A stretch of 64,000 nt of DNA from Bradyrhizobium sp. WSM1743 (GTDB taxonomy: Bacteria > Pseudomonadota > Alphaproteobacteria > Rhizobiales > Xanthobacteraceae): NCBI RefSeq assembly GCF_000473065.1, contig NZ_AXAZ01000001.1, positions 248,001 through 312,000 of the forward strand, given 5' to 3'. The position numbers and the translations under genes were made by a program. Below the pieces are notes generated by a model, which saw only the letters and a program-made list of their open reading frames with translations, ran no database searches and was not told where the DNA came from. This document shows, one piece after another, positions 50,534 to 59,414 of this stretch (the first letter of the stretch is position 1; each line of letters begins with the position of its first letter).

Positions 50534-50767
50534 CTATTTCCTCGAATTAAAATTGTTGCGGGGACGCGGGTCTCGAACCATGTCGTCGCCGCTGGCCCTG
50601 GTGCCGCCGCAACCCTTCGCGAACTGCATTGCGGCCTTCTCGCGGTTCGCCAGCATGCTGGCGACAGACTGATTGATGAGCCGGCGAAGCCGCAGCAGGA
50701 TGCCGGCGAGATATCTCTGCGAGGGGCTCAGTGCGGGCGGCGCCTGAGACTGAATGGACATTTCCAT
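50534..50767 (-). CDS. Small basic hypothetical protein (77 aa)
   Basis: ATG 50767 follows AAAGGAT; ATG 50761 is an alternative start. The product is basic and probably cytoplasmic, with a helical segment SQRYLAGILLRLRRLINQSVASMLANREKAAMQF quoted here by its ends SQRYLAGILL and NREKAAMQF. The tail is unstructured and rich in Arg, Asn and Gly. It lies between the DUF4242 gene (47-base gap) and the 85-aa gene (2-base gap). No family recognised. Confidence 0.55.
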   Translation of the reverse strand: MEMSIQSQAPPALSPSQRYLAGILLRLRRLINQSVASMLANREKAAMQFAKGCGGTRASGDDMVRDPRPRNNFNSRK

Positions 50768-50814
50768 ATCCTTTCATGGAATCACGAGTCGAGGACGCCG
50801 CCCGCGCTGATCTG

Positions 50815-51120
50815 CTATTCGGCGGCGGCCGTCTGCGGGGACGGATCAGTGCGAACGACCACGGTCGTGGCGACCGTGTAGAATTCCTCGCCTGGCATGC
50901 CGACGCGCCGTGCATGCTCGCGGATCGACTCCCCGTCGCGCGCTTCATAGATGCAGAAGGTGCCGATGCGACCGTCGGCCTCATGGACCACATAGCTGCG
51001 GATCCAGCGAACGCGGTCGGACATCTGCTCGTTGCCGATCCGCGCGGACTTCGCGCCCGCGGCTTCCAGTTCGCTCAGGTTTGCCCAGGCGCTCGGGCGG
51101 CGAATGACATAGAGTTCCAT
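50815..51120 (-). CDS. DUF4242 (SCO4226-like) small protein
   Basis: The 101-residue protein matches DUF4242, with a ferredoxin-like fold suggested by MELYVIRRPSAWANLSELEA, VRWIRSYVVHEADGRIGTFC and EARDGESIREHARRVGMP. A member from Streptomyces (SCO4226) binds nickel, but metal binding here is unproven. ATG 51120 has GAGGAGAC upstream. It is the first gene of the operon that ends with mddA, and it diverges from a winged-helix regulator across 158 bases. Confidence 0.75.
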   Translation of the reverse strand: MELYVIRRPSAWANLSELEAAGAKSARIGNEQMSDRVRWIRSYVVHEADGRIGTFCIYEARDGESIREHARRVGMPGEEFYTVATTVVVRTDPSPQTAAAE

Positions 51121-51278
51121 AAGGCGTCTCCTCAGGGTTGATGCTGCTGCCAGTCGGTCGGTCGTGACCGACGGCCGTGAGGAGCTATAGGCGAGGCCGG
51201 CGCTGATCGTCCTGACCGGGGCCTGATCATTGCCTGATCCTTGTGTGAACCTTTTCCGTTCCTTCCAGACACAACGAT

Positions 51279-53069
51279 ATGACCCTCAGGTTTGGACCCT
51301 TCGAGCTCGACGAAGCGGGCCGCGCGCTTATTCACGCGCAGCGGGAAGTCGCGTTGCAGCCGCGTGTGTTCGATCTGCTGGTCTACTTGACGCGTAACCG
51401 GGACCGAGTCGTAACCAAGGAAGAGCTGCTCGATACCCTCTGGCCTGACGTAACCGTCACCGACAACTCCTTGCAGCGGGCGGTCAGCATCCTGCGCGGC
51501 GTGCTGCGCAAGGGCGGCATGGATAGCGCCATCCGGAACATGCCGGGCAGAGGCTATCGTTTCTGCATCGACGGCTTGTCGGAGTCGCGGGTTGCTCCCG
51601 AGACGACGAACGAGCAAGGTCCGGACGTGCGGGCGCAAGCGCAATGCGCGACTGCCGTGCAAGCCTGGGACAAAGCCGCAGCGCTGTTCGAGGCGGCCGA
51701 TGCCGTCCAACCGCTCGATGGCGCCGACTTGCACCAATGGGCGCTGGCCTTGCAGTGCACCGGCAAGGCCGATGCGGCCCTGCCTCTCTTGGCTCGCGCA
51801 GTCGCCGCCCATACCACGGCCGGCAACGTGCCGCTGGCCGTCGTCGACGCCGTCACACTCTCCTGCTTGCACTTCGAGCGCGGCCAGGCGGCGATTGCCA
51901 AGGGCTGGCTGGCCCGGGCGGAGGATTGGGCCTCCGAGATCGAGGACCCCGCCACGACTGCGTTAACTCTCTGGATGAAGTCGAAGGTCGCCGCGTTCGA
52001 CGGCGAGCCTGAACAGGCGCTTTCGCTTGCCGATATCGCGTACAGCACGGTCCGACACAAGGACGCTGTTGGCATCGAGGCGCTGAGTCTTGCTTATCGC
52101 GGGTTCTACCGGCTGTGTCTGGGCGATACACGCGCAGGACTGGCGGATCAGGACCTCGCCGCTGCGATGGCGCTCTCCAGCGGCGATATCGATCCGATCG
52201 TTGGAGGCATCCTCTACTGCAACATCCTGTGGGCGGCGCGGATGTTCGGAGATTGGGCAAGGGCCGACCAGTGGACGCAGGGCTATCAGAAATATTGCAC
52301 CGAGAGCGGGATGGAATTGACCGGCTCCTGCCAGCTTCATCGGTCAGAAGTCCTTGGCGTCAGGGGCTCGCTTGGTGAAGCCTTGTCGCGCATTCAAGAT
52401 TCGCTGGCACGGCTGACCAGCGATGCACCATGGGCGATCGGAGATGCCAATCGCGTGCTGGCGGACGTCCAGGCTGCGATCGGTAATGACGACGCCGCGC
52501 TCGAAGCCTACGAAAAGGCCTATGCGCTCGGCTGGTGCCCGGAGCCCGGCCGCGCCATGCTTTTATTGGAACGTGGCGAGGCTGAGGCCGCCTACGCGAG
52601 TCTCGAACGTAGCTTGATCGGAAAGACGTGGTGGACCCTGCAGCGGCGAGGAATCTTGTTCGCGCATCTGGCGCTCGCTGCCGCGCATACAGGCCGCCAT
52701 GAGCAGGCCCTGGAGCTGATCGAAGAGCTTTCCGGAAGTCCCGACCGATGGCCGATGCCGTCGATCCGGGCATTGACGAACGAAGCGCAATCGGTTCTCG
52801 CCGATGTGCGCGATGATTACGACTCTGCGCTGCGGCATTTGCACCTGGCCCGGCAGCTGTGGTCGAGCATCGACGGGCGCGTGCAGGCCGTCAGGCTGAG
52901 ACTCCGTATCGCGACGTTGCAATTGGCGCATGATGACGTTCGAGGCGCTTCAGCGGAAATTCACGCAGCCCAGCTCGTGGCCGTCGAACTGGGCTCGCGG
53001 AAGTTCGAGGCTGAGTGTGCGGCTCTGCGACGCGAGGTCGATACGCGAACGACCGGACGGGCTGCCTAG
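51279..53069 (+). CDS. Winged-helix (ToxR/CadC-type) regulator with TPR-like C-terminal domain
   Basis: The 596-residue protein has an OmpR/ToxR-class DNA-binding domain in residues 1-100 (RFGPFELDEAGRALI, PRVFDLLVYLTRNRDRVVTK, ELLDTLWPDVTVTDNSLQRA, RNMPGRGYRF). A long helical region of TPR-like repeats follows, with recurrent ALxxxGxxxxA patterns. No membrane segment is present, unlike CadC. Such proteins resemble adenylate-cyclase-associated or SARP-like regulators, in which TPRs sense a ligand or partner. Its divergent orientation from the DUF4242-mddA operon makes that operon the likely target. Confidence 0.82.
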   Translation: MTLRFGPFELDEAGRALIHAQREVALQPRVFDLLVYLTRNRDRVVTKEELLDTLWPDVTVTDNSLQRAVSILRGVLRKGGMDSAIRNMPGRGYRFCIDGLSESRVAPETTNEQGPDVRAQAQCATAVQAWDKAAALFEAADAVQPLDGADLHQWALALQCTGKADAALPLLARAVAAHTTAGNVPLAVVDAVTLSCLHFERGQAAIAKGWLARAEDWASEIEDPATTALTLWMKSKVAAFDGEPEQALSLADIAYSTVRHKDAVGIEALSLAYRGFYRLCLGDTRAGLADQDLAAAMALSSGDIDPIVGGILYCNILWAARMFGDWARADQWTQGYQKYCTESGMELTGSCQLHRSEVLGVRGSLGEALSRIQDSLARLTSDAPWAIGDANRVLADVQAAIGNDDAALEAYEKAYALGWCPEPGRAMLLLERGEAEAAYASLERSLIGKTWWTLQRRGILFAHLALAAAHTGRHEQALELIEELSGSPDRWPMPSIRALTNEAQSVLADVRDDYDSALRHLHLARQLWSSIDGRVQAVRLRLRIATLQLAHDDVRGASAEIHAAQLVAVELGSRKFEAECAALRREVDTRTTGRAA

Positions 53070-53158
53070 CGAAAGTCCGTGATCCGTGCCAAGCCTGCCA
53101 ACGGCACGTGATTGTCTTGTCCGGTTCAACTGGCGCCGCCGCTGCTCTGGCGTCCCGC

Positions 53159-53212
53159 CCGCGAGCACGCCATGGCCGAGCAGGCCAAGCTGAAGCCGGA
53201 TCCGGTCGGCGA
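53159..53212 (+). repeat. 54-bp direct repeat, right copy (fragment of the uronate dehydrogenase gene)
   Basis: It matches 49227-49280 at 53 of 54 positions, with no similarity before or after. It lies 89 bases after the stop of the winged-helix regulator and is not part of a gene of its own. It marks the right limit of the 3.9-kb segment. Confidence 0.85.
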
Positions 53213-53343
53213 GGTGCGGCCGGACCAAACGCCGGCTTACGGCTCAATGCGGGTAATTCTGGTGCGCATGTACGTGCGCGCTGCGCACACACCGATGGTC
53301 AGCGCCGCGCGTGCGGCTCGTGTGATCGCAGAGGTGTTGCACG

Positions 53344-53910
53344 TCATTTTGCAACGCGCGCTTCCTGCTTCTTGGTCACATGCCAGAGCACCACATGGTA
53401 ATGCGGCACGTCCACCCCAGGGTGACCCGCGTTGAAGTAGAGGCTGACGTGGTCAACTGCTGTTGCGGATCCCGCTCCCTCCAACAATTTGTGATCGTCG
53501 ATGTCCTTGTTCGGGACCATGTACACGGTCGCCACCAGACGATCCCTGCGATCGAAGCACAGGAACGGCCCCAGCGGCAAAGTGTCGGGCTTCACGAAAA
53601 TGATGCCGAGGCCCGGAAAGAACTTTGGGAAGTTCACGAGATCGCTGACCCGCTTGTATCCGTTTTTTTCGGCGGCCTTCCGCGGATTTGGCGGCGGACG
53701 AACGATTTCGTGCTTCCTGTGCGCCTTGGTGCTTCGGTGAGGGGCTATCGTCCTGGTTCGCTCGGTCTTGTCGGCCGGTGGCGCATTGGCCGGTGCGAGT
53801 GTCTGCGGCGCTGGTGGAAAGAAGGGAGCAAATTGGGCGGCAGAATGCCTCACGTCGGCGATCAAGGCGAGCAACGCAGCCAAGGCTGCGCTCACAAGCG
53901 CGTTGCGCAT
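53344..53910 (-). CDS. Secreted protein of unknown function (188 aa), DUF5602/TTHB210-like ending
   Basis: ATG 53910 after GGGAGGTG is well supported; an in-frame start 5 codons earlier is not. A signal peptide (MRNALVSAALAALLALIADV) is followed by a proline/alanine-rich linker and a basic stretch. The globular domain contains LVNFPKFFPGLGIIFVKPDT. The last part, AVDHVSLYFNAGHPGVDVPHYHVVLWHV, quoted by its key pieces DHVSLYFN and VPHYHVVLWHV, recalls the histidine-rich end of DUF5602 proteins. The histidines might bind metal. It follows the TAXI binding-protein gene by 33 bases and is likely co-transcribed. Confidence 0.7.
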   Translation of the reverse strand: MRNALVSAALAALLALIADVRHSAAQFAPFFPPAPQTLAPANAPPADKTERTRTIAPHRSTKAHRKHEIVRPPPNPRKAAEKNGYKRVSDLVNFPKFFPGLGIIFVKPDTLPLGPFLCFDRRDRLVATVYMVPNKDIDDHKLLEGAGSATAVDHVSLYFNAGHPGVDVPHYHVVLWHVTKKQEARVAK

Positions 53911-53943
53911 CGACACCTCCCACATTTGCCTGCCAAATTTTGC

Positions 53944-55137
53944 TCACTTATCCGGATTGCGTTCTCGCCAGCGCAGGAAATCCCGGAATAAATCTTCCCG
54001 GTCTGGCGGATTGGCGCTCGGCTTTCCTTCGAGGAACCGGCCGAACGCCTTGCGAAGCGCGGCCTCGCCGCCGGATTGCTGCTGGAGCCAGCGCTCTGCC
54101 GGTCGGAATCGTTGCCATCCGGGGAGCTGCGCGGCCAGGTTCACCTCGCGCCATTTGGGGTGATGTGCGCCCGCTAGAAATTCAGGAAAGCGCGTGAACA
54201 ATGTCTGGACGAAAAATTCCAGCAACCGAAACCGCTCGCTGCCGCTCGGCCAGTTGTAGGCGAAGAGAGCGGATTTGATCGCGATCGTGTCGACGCTTGC
54301 TTCGGCGGCGATCATATTCGGGTAGTCCCTGTGGCGGAGCGTCGATGGCAGATAATCTTGTTGCAGCAGCTCCTTGAAGTAGGGGATTGGCAGGAGGTGA
54401 ATATTATCGAGTTGCGAGACCTGCGCCAGGAAGCTGACCGGTTTTCCTGAGACCAGCAGAGCTGCGGAGAGATCTCCCTTCCTCAGACCATCCAGCGCGG
54501 CCTCCGGTCCCAAGTTCGTCTCGCTGATCTTGATGCCCAGACGGTTCAACACTTCGCGGCCGAGGATAGCGCCGGCACTGCCGTCGTCCCCGAGATTGAC
54601 CCTCTTTCCCGAAAGCTCCGTCAGGCTTCCGATCTCCTGCCGCGCGAGAAGATGGAACTCCTCGATATGGAGCAGGGCAATGTAAGTCAGCTTGTCGGAA
54701 ATATCCCCGAAAGTCCTTGTCTCCCGGAGCCGGTCGACCAGAACGACGGGCGCGATCGCCACGTCGGCACCTGCGAGGGTGAGCACATCGAGGACGTTGC
54801 GGACACCGCCGTTTCCCACCATCGGCAGGACCCGCAATGCGACTTGGCCCTGAGGGCCGGTCTCTTGGCCGCCGGCGAGCGTGGTGGCAATGTCCTGAGC
54901 AATCGCGAATTCAGTGCATTGCGGCGTACCGGTAACGAAGCCCACCGTATACGGGTCTGCAGATCGCCCCGTCTCCTTCCTGGGAGTGCCTTCCTTTCTC
55001 GGAGACACCTTCGTGGACTCGCTCGGAGCAGCGGGCGGTCGCTTTTGCGCGAAACAATCCTGGACCTGCCCGCCGAAGTAGGCCGCTGCAATCAAAGCGA
55101 TGAACAAACCGGCCCGCATCGCTCCGCAGACCCTCAT
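53944..55137 (-). CDS. TAXI-family TRAP solute-binding protein
   Basis: The 397-residue exported protein has a hydrophobic N-terminus (AGLFIALIAAAYFGGQV) and a charged linker. A TAXI-type periplasmic binding fold follows: PYTVGFVTGTPQCTEFAIAQ, VLDVLTLAGADVAIAPVVLV and RVNLGDDGSAGAILGREVLN. TAXI proteins usually deliver ligands such as glutamate or other dicarboxylates to a fused DctQM permease. No such permease is adjacent, so it is an orphan, possibly sensory. The segment between signal and domain is long and basic. Confidence 0.82.
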   Translation of the reverse strand: MRVCGAMRAGLFIALIAAAYFGGQVQDCFAQKRPPAAPSESTKVSPRKEGTPRKETGRSADPYTVGFVTGTPQCTEFAIAQDIATTLAGGQETGPQGQVALRVLPMVGNGGVRNVLDVLTLAGADVAIAPVVLVDRLRETRTFGDISDKLTYIALLHIEEFHLLARQEIGSLTELSGKRVNLGDDGSAGAILGREVLNRLGIKISETNLGPEAALDGLRKGDLSAALLVSGKPVSFLAQVSQLDNIHLLPIPYFKELLQQDYLPSTLRHRDYPNMIAAEASVDTIAIKSALFAYNWPSGSERFRLLEFFVQTLFTRFPEFLAGAHHPKWREVNLAAQLPGWQRFRPAERWLQQQSGGEAALRKAFGRFLEGKPSANPPDREDLFRDFLRWRERNPDK

Positions 55138-55432
55138 TGTTCAACCTGCTCGGTCAGCCCTCTCGTCGGACGTGACATGCCCCGAGAGACTGTCACCTGC
55201 CGCGTCCGAAGCAAGACCGAGGCTAATGCTTGGCCTTCCAACGCGGCCGGGGCAGCGGCGTTCCGTGATGGATGCCTGCAGCAGAAGTTTGCCGACGAGC
55301 GCCCGGTCTCGCCCGCAATCCATTCCTGTGCCAAGCGGTGCCCGGAGCCGGAAAGCGCGACGCTATCGGCCGACCTTATTGACAATCGAGGGGCACGCTG
55401 TACGACGATTGTAAGCTAGAAGGAGTGGCACG

Positions 55433-57145
55433 ATGACGAGTGGCTTGCGCAAGGGTTTGACGAGCTATGGCGATGCCGGCTTCTCGCTGTTCCTGCGCAA
55501 GGCGTTCATCAAGGCCATGGGCTATTCCGACGACGCGCTGGAGCGCCCGATCGTCGGCATCACCAACACCTATAGCGACTACAATCCCTGCCACGGCAAC
55601 GTGCCGCAAATCATCGAGGCCGCCAAGCGCGGCGTGATGCTGTCGGGCGCGATGCCGTTCGTGTTCCCGACCATCTCGATCGCCGAGAGCTTTGCGCATC
55701 CAACCTCGATGTACCTGCGCAATCTGATGGCGATGGACACCGAGGAGATGATCCGCGCGCAGCCGATGGATGCGGTGATCGTGATCGGCGGCTGCGACAA
55801 GACGCTACCGGCGCAGGTGATGGCGGCGATCAGCGCGGATCTGCCGACAGTAGTCATTCCTGTGGGGCCCATGGTGGTCGGCCACCACAAGGGAGAGGTG
55901 CTGGGCGCCTGCACCGATTGCCGGCGTCTGTGGGCGAAATATCGCGCCGGCGACATGGATGATGCCGAGATCGAGGCGGTGAACGGCCGTCTCGCACCAT
56001 CGGTCGGCACCTGCATGGTGATGGGCACGGCCTCGACCATGGCCTGCATGATCGAGGCGATGGGCCTGTCGCTGCCGATGAGCGCGACCATCCCCGCGCC
56101 GCATGCCGAGCGCTTTCGCCTCGCTGAAGCGAGCGGCCGGGTTGCGGCCGAGATGGCCAAGACCAAGGGGCCGAAGCCGAGCGAACTCTTGACGCCGGCA
56201 TCGTTCAAGAACGCGCAGGTCGTGCTCCAGGCGATCGGCGGCTCGACCAACGGCCTGATCCATCTGACCGCGATGGCGCATCGCTCGCCGCACCGGCTCG
56301 ATCTCGAAGCGTTCGACCAGATTGGCCGCGAGGTGCCGGTGCTGGTCGATCTCAAGCCGTCCGGCGAGCATTACATGGAGCACTTCCACCACGCCGGCGG
56401 CGTGCCGAAGCTGCTGGCGCAGCTCGGCGATCTCATCGATCTCGATGCCAAGACCATCACCGGCCAGACCCTGCGCGATGTCGCGGCGAATGCGGAGGAC
56501 GTTCCCGGTCAGGACGCGATCCGCCCGCGCAACGATCCGATCAAGAAAGAGGGCGGCCTCGCCATCCTGCACGGCAATCTCGCGCCGCGCGGCGCGGTCA
56601 TCAAGCAGTCGGCCGCGAGCCCGAAACTGCTGCAGCACACCGGGCGCGCGGTGGTGTTCGAATCCGTCGAGGACATGACCTTGCGTGTCGACGATCCCGA
56701 TCTCGACGTCACCGCCGACGACGTGCTGGTGCTGCGCAATGCCGGCCCGAAGGGCGCACCGGGCATGCCGGAAGCCGGCTATCTGCCGATCCCGAAGAAG
56801 CTCGCGCGCGGCGGCACCAAGGACATGGTGCGCATTTCGGACGCGCGCATGAGCGGCACGGCGTTTGGCACCATCGTGCTGCACATCACCCCGGAGTCCG
56901 CCGTCGGCGGGCCGCTGGCGCTGGTGCAGAACGGCGACATGATCCGCCTCGATGTGGCCAAGCGCAGCATCGAGCTGCTGGTCGATGCGGCCGAGCTGGA
57001 GCGGCGTCGCGCCGCGTTGAAGCCGGTTGCCGCGCCCGAGGAAGCAAGGCGCGGCTACGCCTGGCTGTTCAACGAGACCATCCTGCAGGCCGACGAGGGC
57101 TGCGACTTCGACTTTATGCAGAGGACGGGGCCCGCAAAGGGCTGA
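55433..57145 (+). CDS. IlvD/Edd-family dehydratase (probable sugar-acid dehydratase)
   Basis: The 570-residue protein has the three Fe-S-ligand cysteines of the family: Cys53 (NPCHGN), Cys121 (GGCDKTLPA) and Cys194 (VGTCMVMGTAST). It also has ISDARMSGTAFG near the C-terminus. It dehydrates a 2,3-dihydroxy acid to a 2-oxo acid. The length is close to L-arabonate/xylonate-type dehydratases and to IlvD. The neighbouring genes include two sugar kinases and, further away, lactonases and a uronate dehydrogenase, which favours a sugar acid. ATG 55433 has AGAAGGAG upstream. Confidence 0.88.
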   Translation: MTSGLRKGLTSYGDAGFSLFLRKAFIKAMGYSDDALERPIVGITNTYSDYNPCHGNVPQIIEAAKRGVMLSGAMPFVFPTISIAESFAHPTSMYLRNLMAMDTEEMIRAQPMDAVIVIGGCDKTLPAQVMAAISADLPTVVIPVGPMVVGHHKGEVLGACTDCRRLWAKYRAGDMDDAEIEAVNGRLAPSVGTCMVMGTASTMACMIEAMGLSLPMSATIPAPHAERFRLAEASGRVAAEMAKTKGPKPSELLTPASFKNAQVVLQAIGGSTNGLIHLTAMAHRSPHRLDLEAFDQIGREVPVLVDLKPSGEHYMEHFHHAGGVPKLLAQLGDLIDLDAKTITGQTLRDVAANAEDVPGQDAIRPRNDPIKKEGGLAILHGNLAPRGAVIKQSAASPKLLQHTGRAVVFESVEDMTLRVDDPDLDVTADDVLVLRNAGPKGAPGMPEAGYLPIPKKLARGGTKDMVRISDARMSGTAFGTIVLHITPESAVGGPLALVQNGDMIRLDVAKRSIELLVDAAELERRRAALKPVAAPEEARRGYAWLFNETILQADEGCDFDFMQRTGPAKG

Positions 57146-57164
57146 GCCACCGACCGCGTGGCCG

Positions 57165-57959
57165 CTACTTCCCCTTGCTGGTGAACTTCTTTACGGCGGC
57201 TCGGAACGCCTCCGTGTTCATCGCCATGATGATCTTGTGCTCCTCCGCATCCAGCTGCTGCTTCACCGCTGTGGTCGCGGCCTGGTAGACCAGCTGCTTG
57301 GTGCCGGCGATCGCCGCCGGCGGGTTCTGCGCGAGACGCTCGGCAAGCTGCCGCGTTGCCGCCTTCAGCTCGGCGGCAGGAACGGTCTTGGCGACGAGGC
57401 CCCATTCATAGGCCTGCTGCGCGGTAAAATTGTCCTCGGACAGGAAGATCTGCAGCGCCCGGCGCGATCCGACCGTACCGACGATGCCGACCGTCGAGCC
57501 GCCATCCGGCGACACTCCGATCTTGGCATAGGCCGGCGTGAACTTGGCATCGTCAGCGGCGATGCAGAGATCGGTGACGAAGGCGAGACCCATGCCGGCG
57601 CCGGCGGCCGAGCCGTGCACGCTGGACAGCGAGATCTTCGGCATCCGCCTGATAATCTCGATGAAGGCGTGGTAGTGCTTAAGGAGCTCGCCAACCACCG
57701 GCGTCACCGTGCCGGCTTCAGCGGCGGCTCCGATCGTCTGCAAATCGCCGCCGGCCGAGAAAGCGCGGCCTTCGCCTTCGAGCACGACGACGCGGATCTC
57801 GTCCGCGCCTTCGATGTAGGCCGCGAGCTGTTCGAGCTTTTGCGCGATCGCAAGGTTGATCGCGTTGAACGCGGCAGGCCGGTTGAGCGTGATGGTTGCG
57901 ATCGGGCCGTCGATCCGCAGCAGGGCGGGATCATCGGGCTTTGAGACTGGAGCGGTCAT
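57165..57959 (-). CDS. Enoyl-CoA hydratase/isomerase-family protein (PaaG-like)
   Basis: The 264-residue crotonase-fold protein has FSAGGDLQTIG and SSVHGSAAGAGMGLAFVTDL for the oxyanion hole. Neither usual catalytic glutamate is present: GAGMG and PAYAKIG replace them. Asp152 in GVSPDGGST occupies the position used by PaaG-type isomerases, so an acyl-CoA isomerase is more likely than a hydratase. It is convergent with the dehydratase, and 227 bases separate its start from the divergent ferredoxin reductase. Confidence 0.88.
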   Translation of the reverse strand: MTAPVSKPDDPALLRIDGPIATITLNRPAAFNAINLAIAQKLEQLAAYIEGADEIRVVVLEGEGRAFSAGGDLQTIGAAAEAGTVTPVVGELLKHYHAFIEIIRRMPKISLSSVHGSAAGAGMGLAFVTDLCIAADDAKFTPAYAKIGVSPDGGSTVGIVGTVGSRRALQIFLSEDNFTAQQAYEWGLVAKTVPAAELKAATRQLAERLAQNPPAAIAGTKQLVYQAATTAVKQQLDAEEHKIIMAMNTEAFRAAVKKFTSKGK

Positions 57960-58186
57960 TTGGAAAATCTCCGGCAGAGGTCGAGGCCCGAACTAAATCG
58001 CAGAAGGGCAGGGGTGACAATCCCCGGCCGCTCCTCTTGCGCCGGGCCGAACGATAGGCTCAAATAGGTCCGCCTTCGCCAAGGGACGGACACGAGCGCC
58101 GGCTCCGCCAAAGGCCAGCAAACCGAAATCAGCGAGAGAGGAGACGACATGGGTCACGCTCGTGTCTCCGGAAGTGGGCTGCTGCA

Positions 58187-59404
58187 ATGACCGGCCCGGT
58201 GATCATCGTCGGGGCCGGCCATGGCGGCTACCAGGTCGCGGCATCGCTGCGCCAGGCGGGCTTTGCCGAGCGCGTCTGCCTGATCAACGACGAGGCGCAT
58301 CTGCCCTATCAGCGGCCGCCGCTGTCCAAGGGCTACATCAAGGGCGCGGCGGGTCCGGAGAGCCTGACGTTCCGGCCCGAGAAGTTTTACCAGGACCAGA
58401 AGATCGAGCTGATCGCCGGCCGCGCCGTCTCGATCGACCGCGCGGGGCGCAAGCTGCTGCTCGCATCCGGCGAGACGCTGGCTTACGGCCACCTCGTGCT
58501 GGCGACCGGTGCGCGCAATCGCCTGCTCGATCTGCCCAATGCCAACCTGCCCGACGTGAAATATTTGCGCATCCTCGACGACAGCGAGGCGCTGCGGCAG
58601 ATCGTGCCGTCGAAGACCCGTGTCGTGATCATCGGCGCCGGCTTCATCGGCCTCGAATTCGCCTCCACTGCGCGGATCAAGGGCCTCGAGGTCGACGTGC
58701 TCGAGCTCGCCCCGCGCGTGATGGCGCGGGCGGTGACGGCCGAGGTCTCGGAGTATTTTCAAGAACGCCATCGCGAGGCCGGCATCCGCATCCATCTCGG
58801 CGTGCAGGCCACCTCGATTGAGGCCGAGGGCGGTAAGGTCACCGGCGTCTCCTTGAGCGACGGCCGGCATCTGCCGGTCGACCTCGTCGTGGTCGGCGTC
58901 GGCGTGCTGCCGAACATCGAGCTCGCGGCCGAGGCGGGGCTTCCGGTCGCCGCCGGCATCATCGTCGACGAATATCTTGCCACGGCCGATCCAAACATCT
59001 CCGCGATCGGCGACTGCGCGCTGTTCGCAAGCCCGCGCTTCGGCGGCTCGCTGCGGCTGGAATCGGTGCAGAACGCCACCGATCACGCCCGCTGCCTCGC
59101 GGCGCGGCTGACCGGCGACAAGAAGCCTTACGACAGCCATCCCTGGTTCTGGAGCGATCAGGGCGACGACAAGCTCCAGATCGCGGGGCTGACGACCGGA
59201 TATGATCACGTCGTGCTGCGCGGAGACCCTGCAAAGAAGGCGTTCTCGGCCTTCTGCTACAAGGGCAACAGGCTGCTCGGCATCGAATCGATCAACCGCG
59301 CCGGCGATCACATGTTCGGCCGCCGCTTGCAGGCCATGGACCGCACCATCACGCCGGAGCAGGCCGCGGACGAGAGCTTTGACCTGAAGGGCGCGTTGGC
59401 ATAA
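58187..59404 (+). CDS. FAD-dependent ferredoxin/rubredoxin reductase
   Basis: The 405-residue protein has two dinucleotide-binding motifs, VIIVGAGHGGYQVAASLRQA at the N-terminus and VVIIGAGFIGLEFAS near 148. It also has PYQRPPLSKGYIKG and AIGDCALF, as in ThcD, RhdA and putidaredoxin reductases. It would transfer electrons from NAD(P)H to a [2Fe-2S] ferredoxin serving an oxygenase or P450. No ferredoxin or oxygenase gene is adjacent. Confidence 0.92.
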   Translation: MTGPVIIVGAGHGGYQVAASLRQAGFAERVCLINDEAHLPYQRPPLSKGYIKGAAGPESLTFRPEKFYQDQKIELIAGRAVSIDRAGRKLLLASGETLAYGHLVLATGARNRLLDLPNANLPDVKYLRILDDSEALRQIVPSKTRVVIIGAGFIGLEFASTARIKGLEVDVLELAPRVMARAVTAEVSEYFQERHREAGIRIHLGVQATSIEAEGGKVTGVSLSDGRHLPVDLVVVGVGVLPNIELAAEAGLPVAAGIIVDEYLATADPNISAIGDCALFASPRFGGSLRLESVQNATDHARCLAARLTGDKKPYDSHPWFWSDQGDDKLQIAGLTTGYDHVVLRGDPAKKAFSAFCYKGNRLLGIESINRAGDHMFGRRLQAMDRTITPEQAADESFDLKGALA

Positions 59405-59414
59405 GTGCTTAGCG

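Noticed and set aside
53112..53435. 107-residue frame covering the right copy of the 54-bp repeat
   Set aside because: It only reads through the dehydrogenase fragment into unrelated sequence and overlaps the opposite-strand secreted-protein gene.
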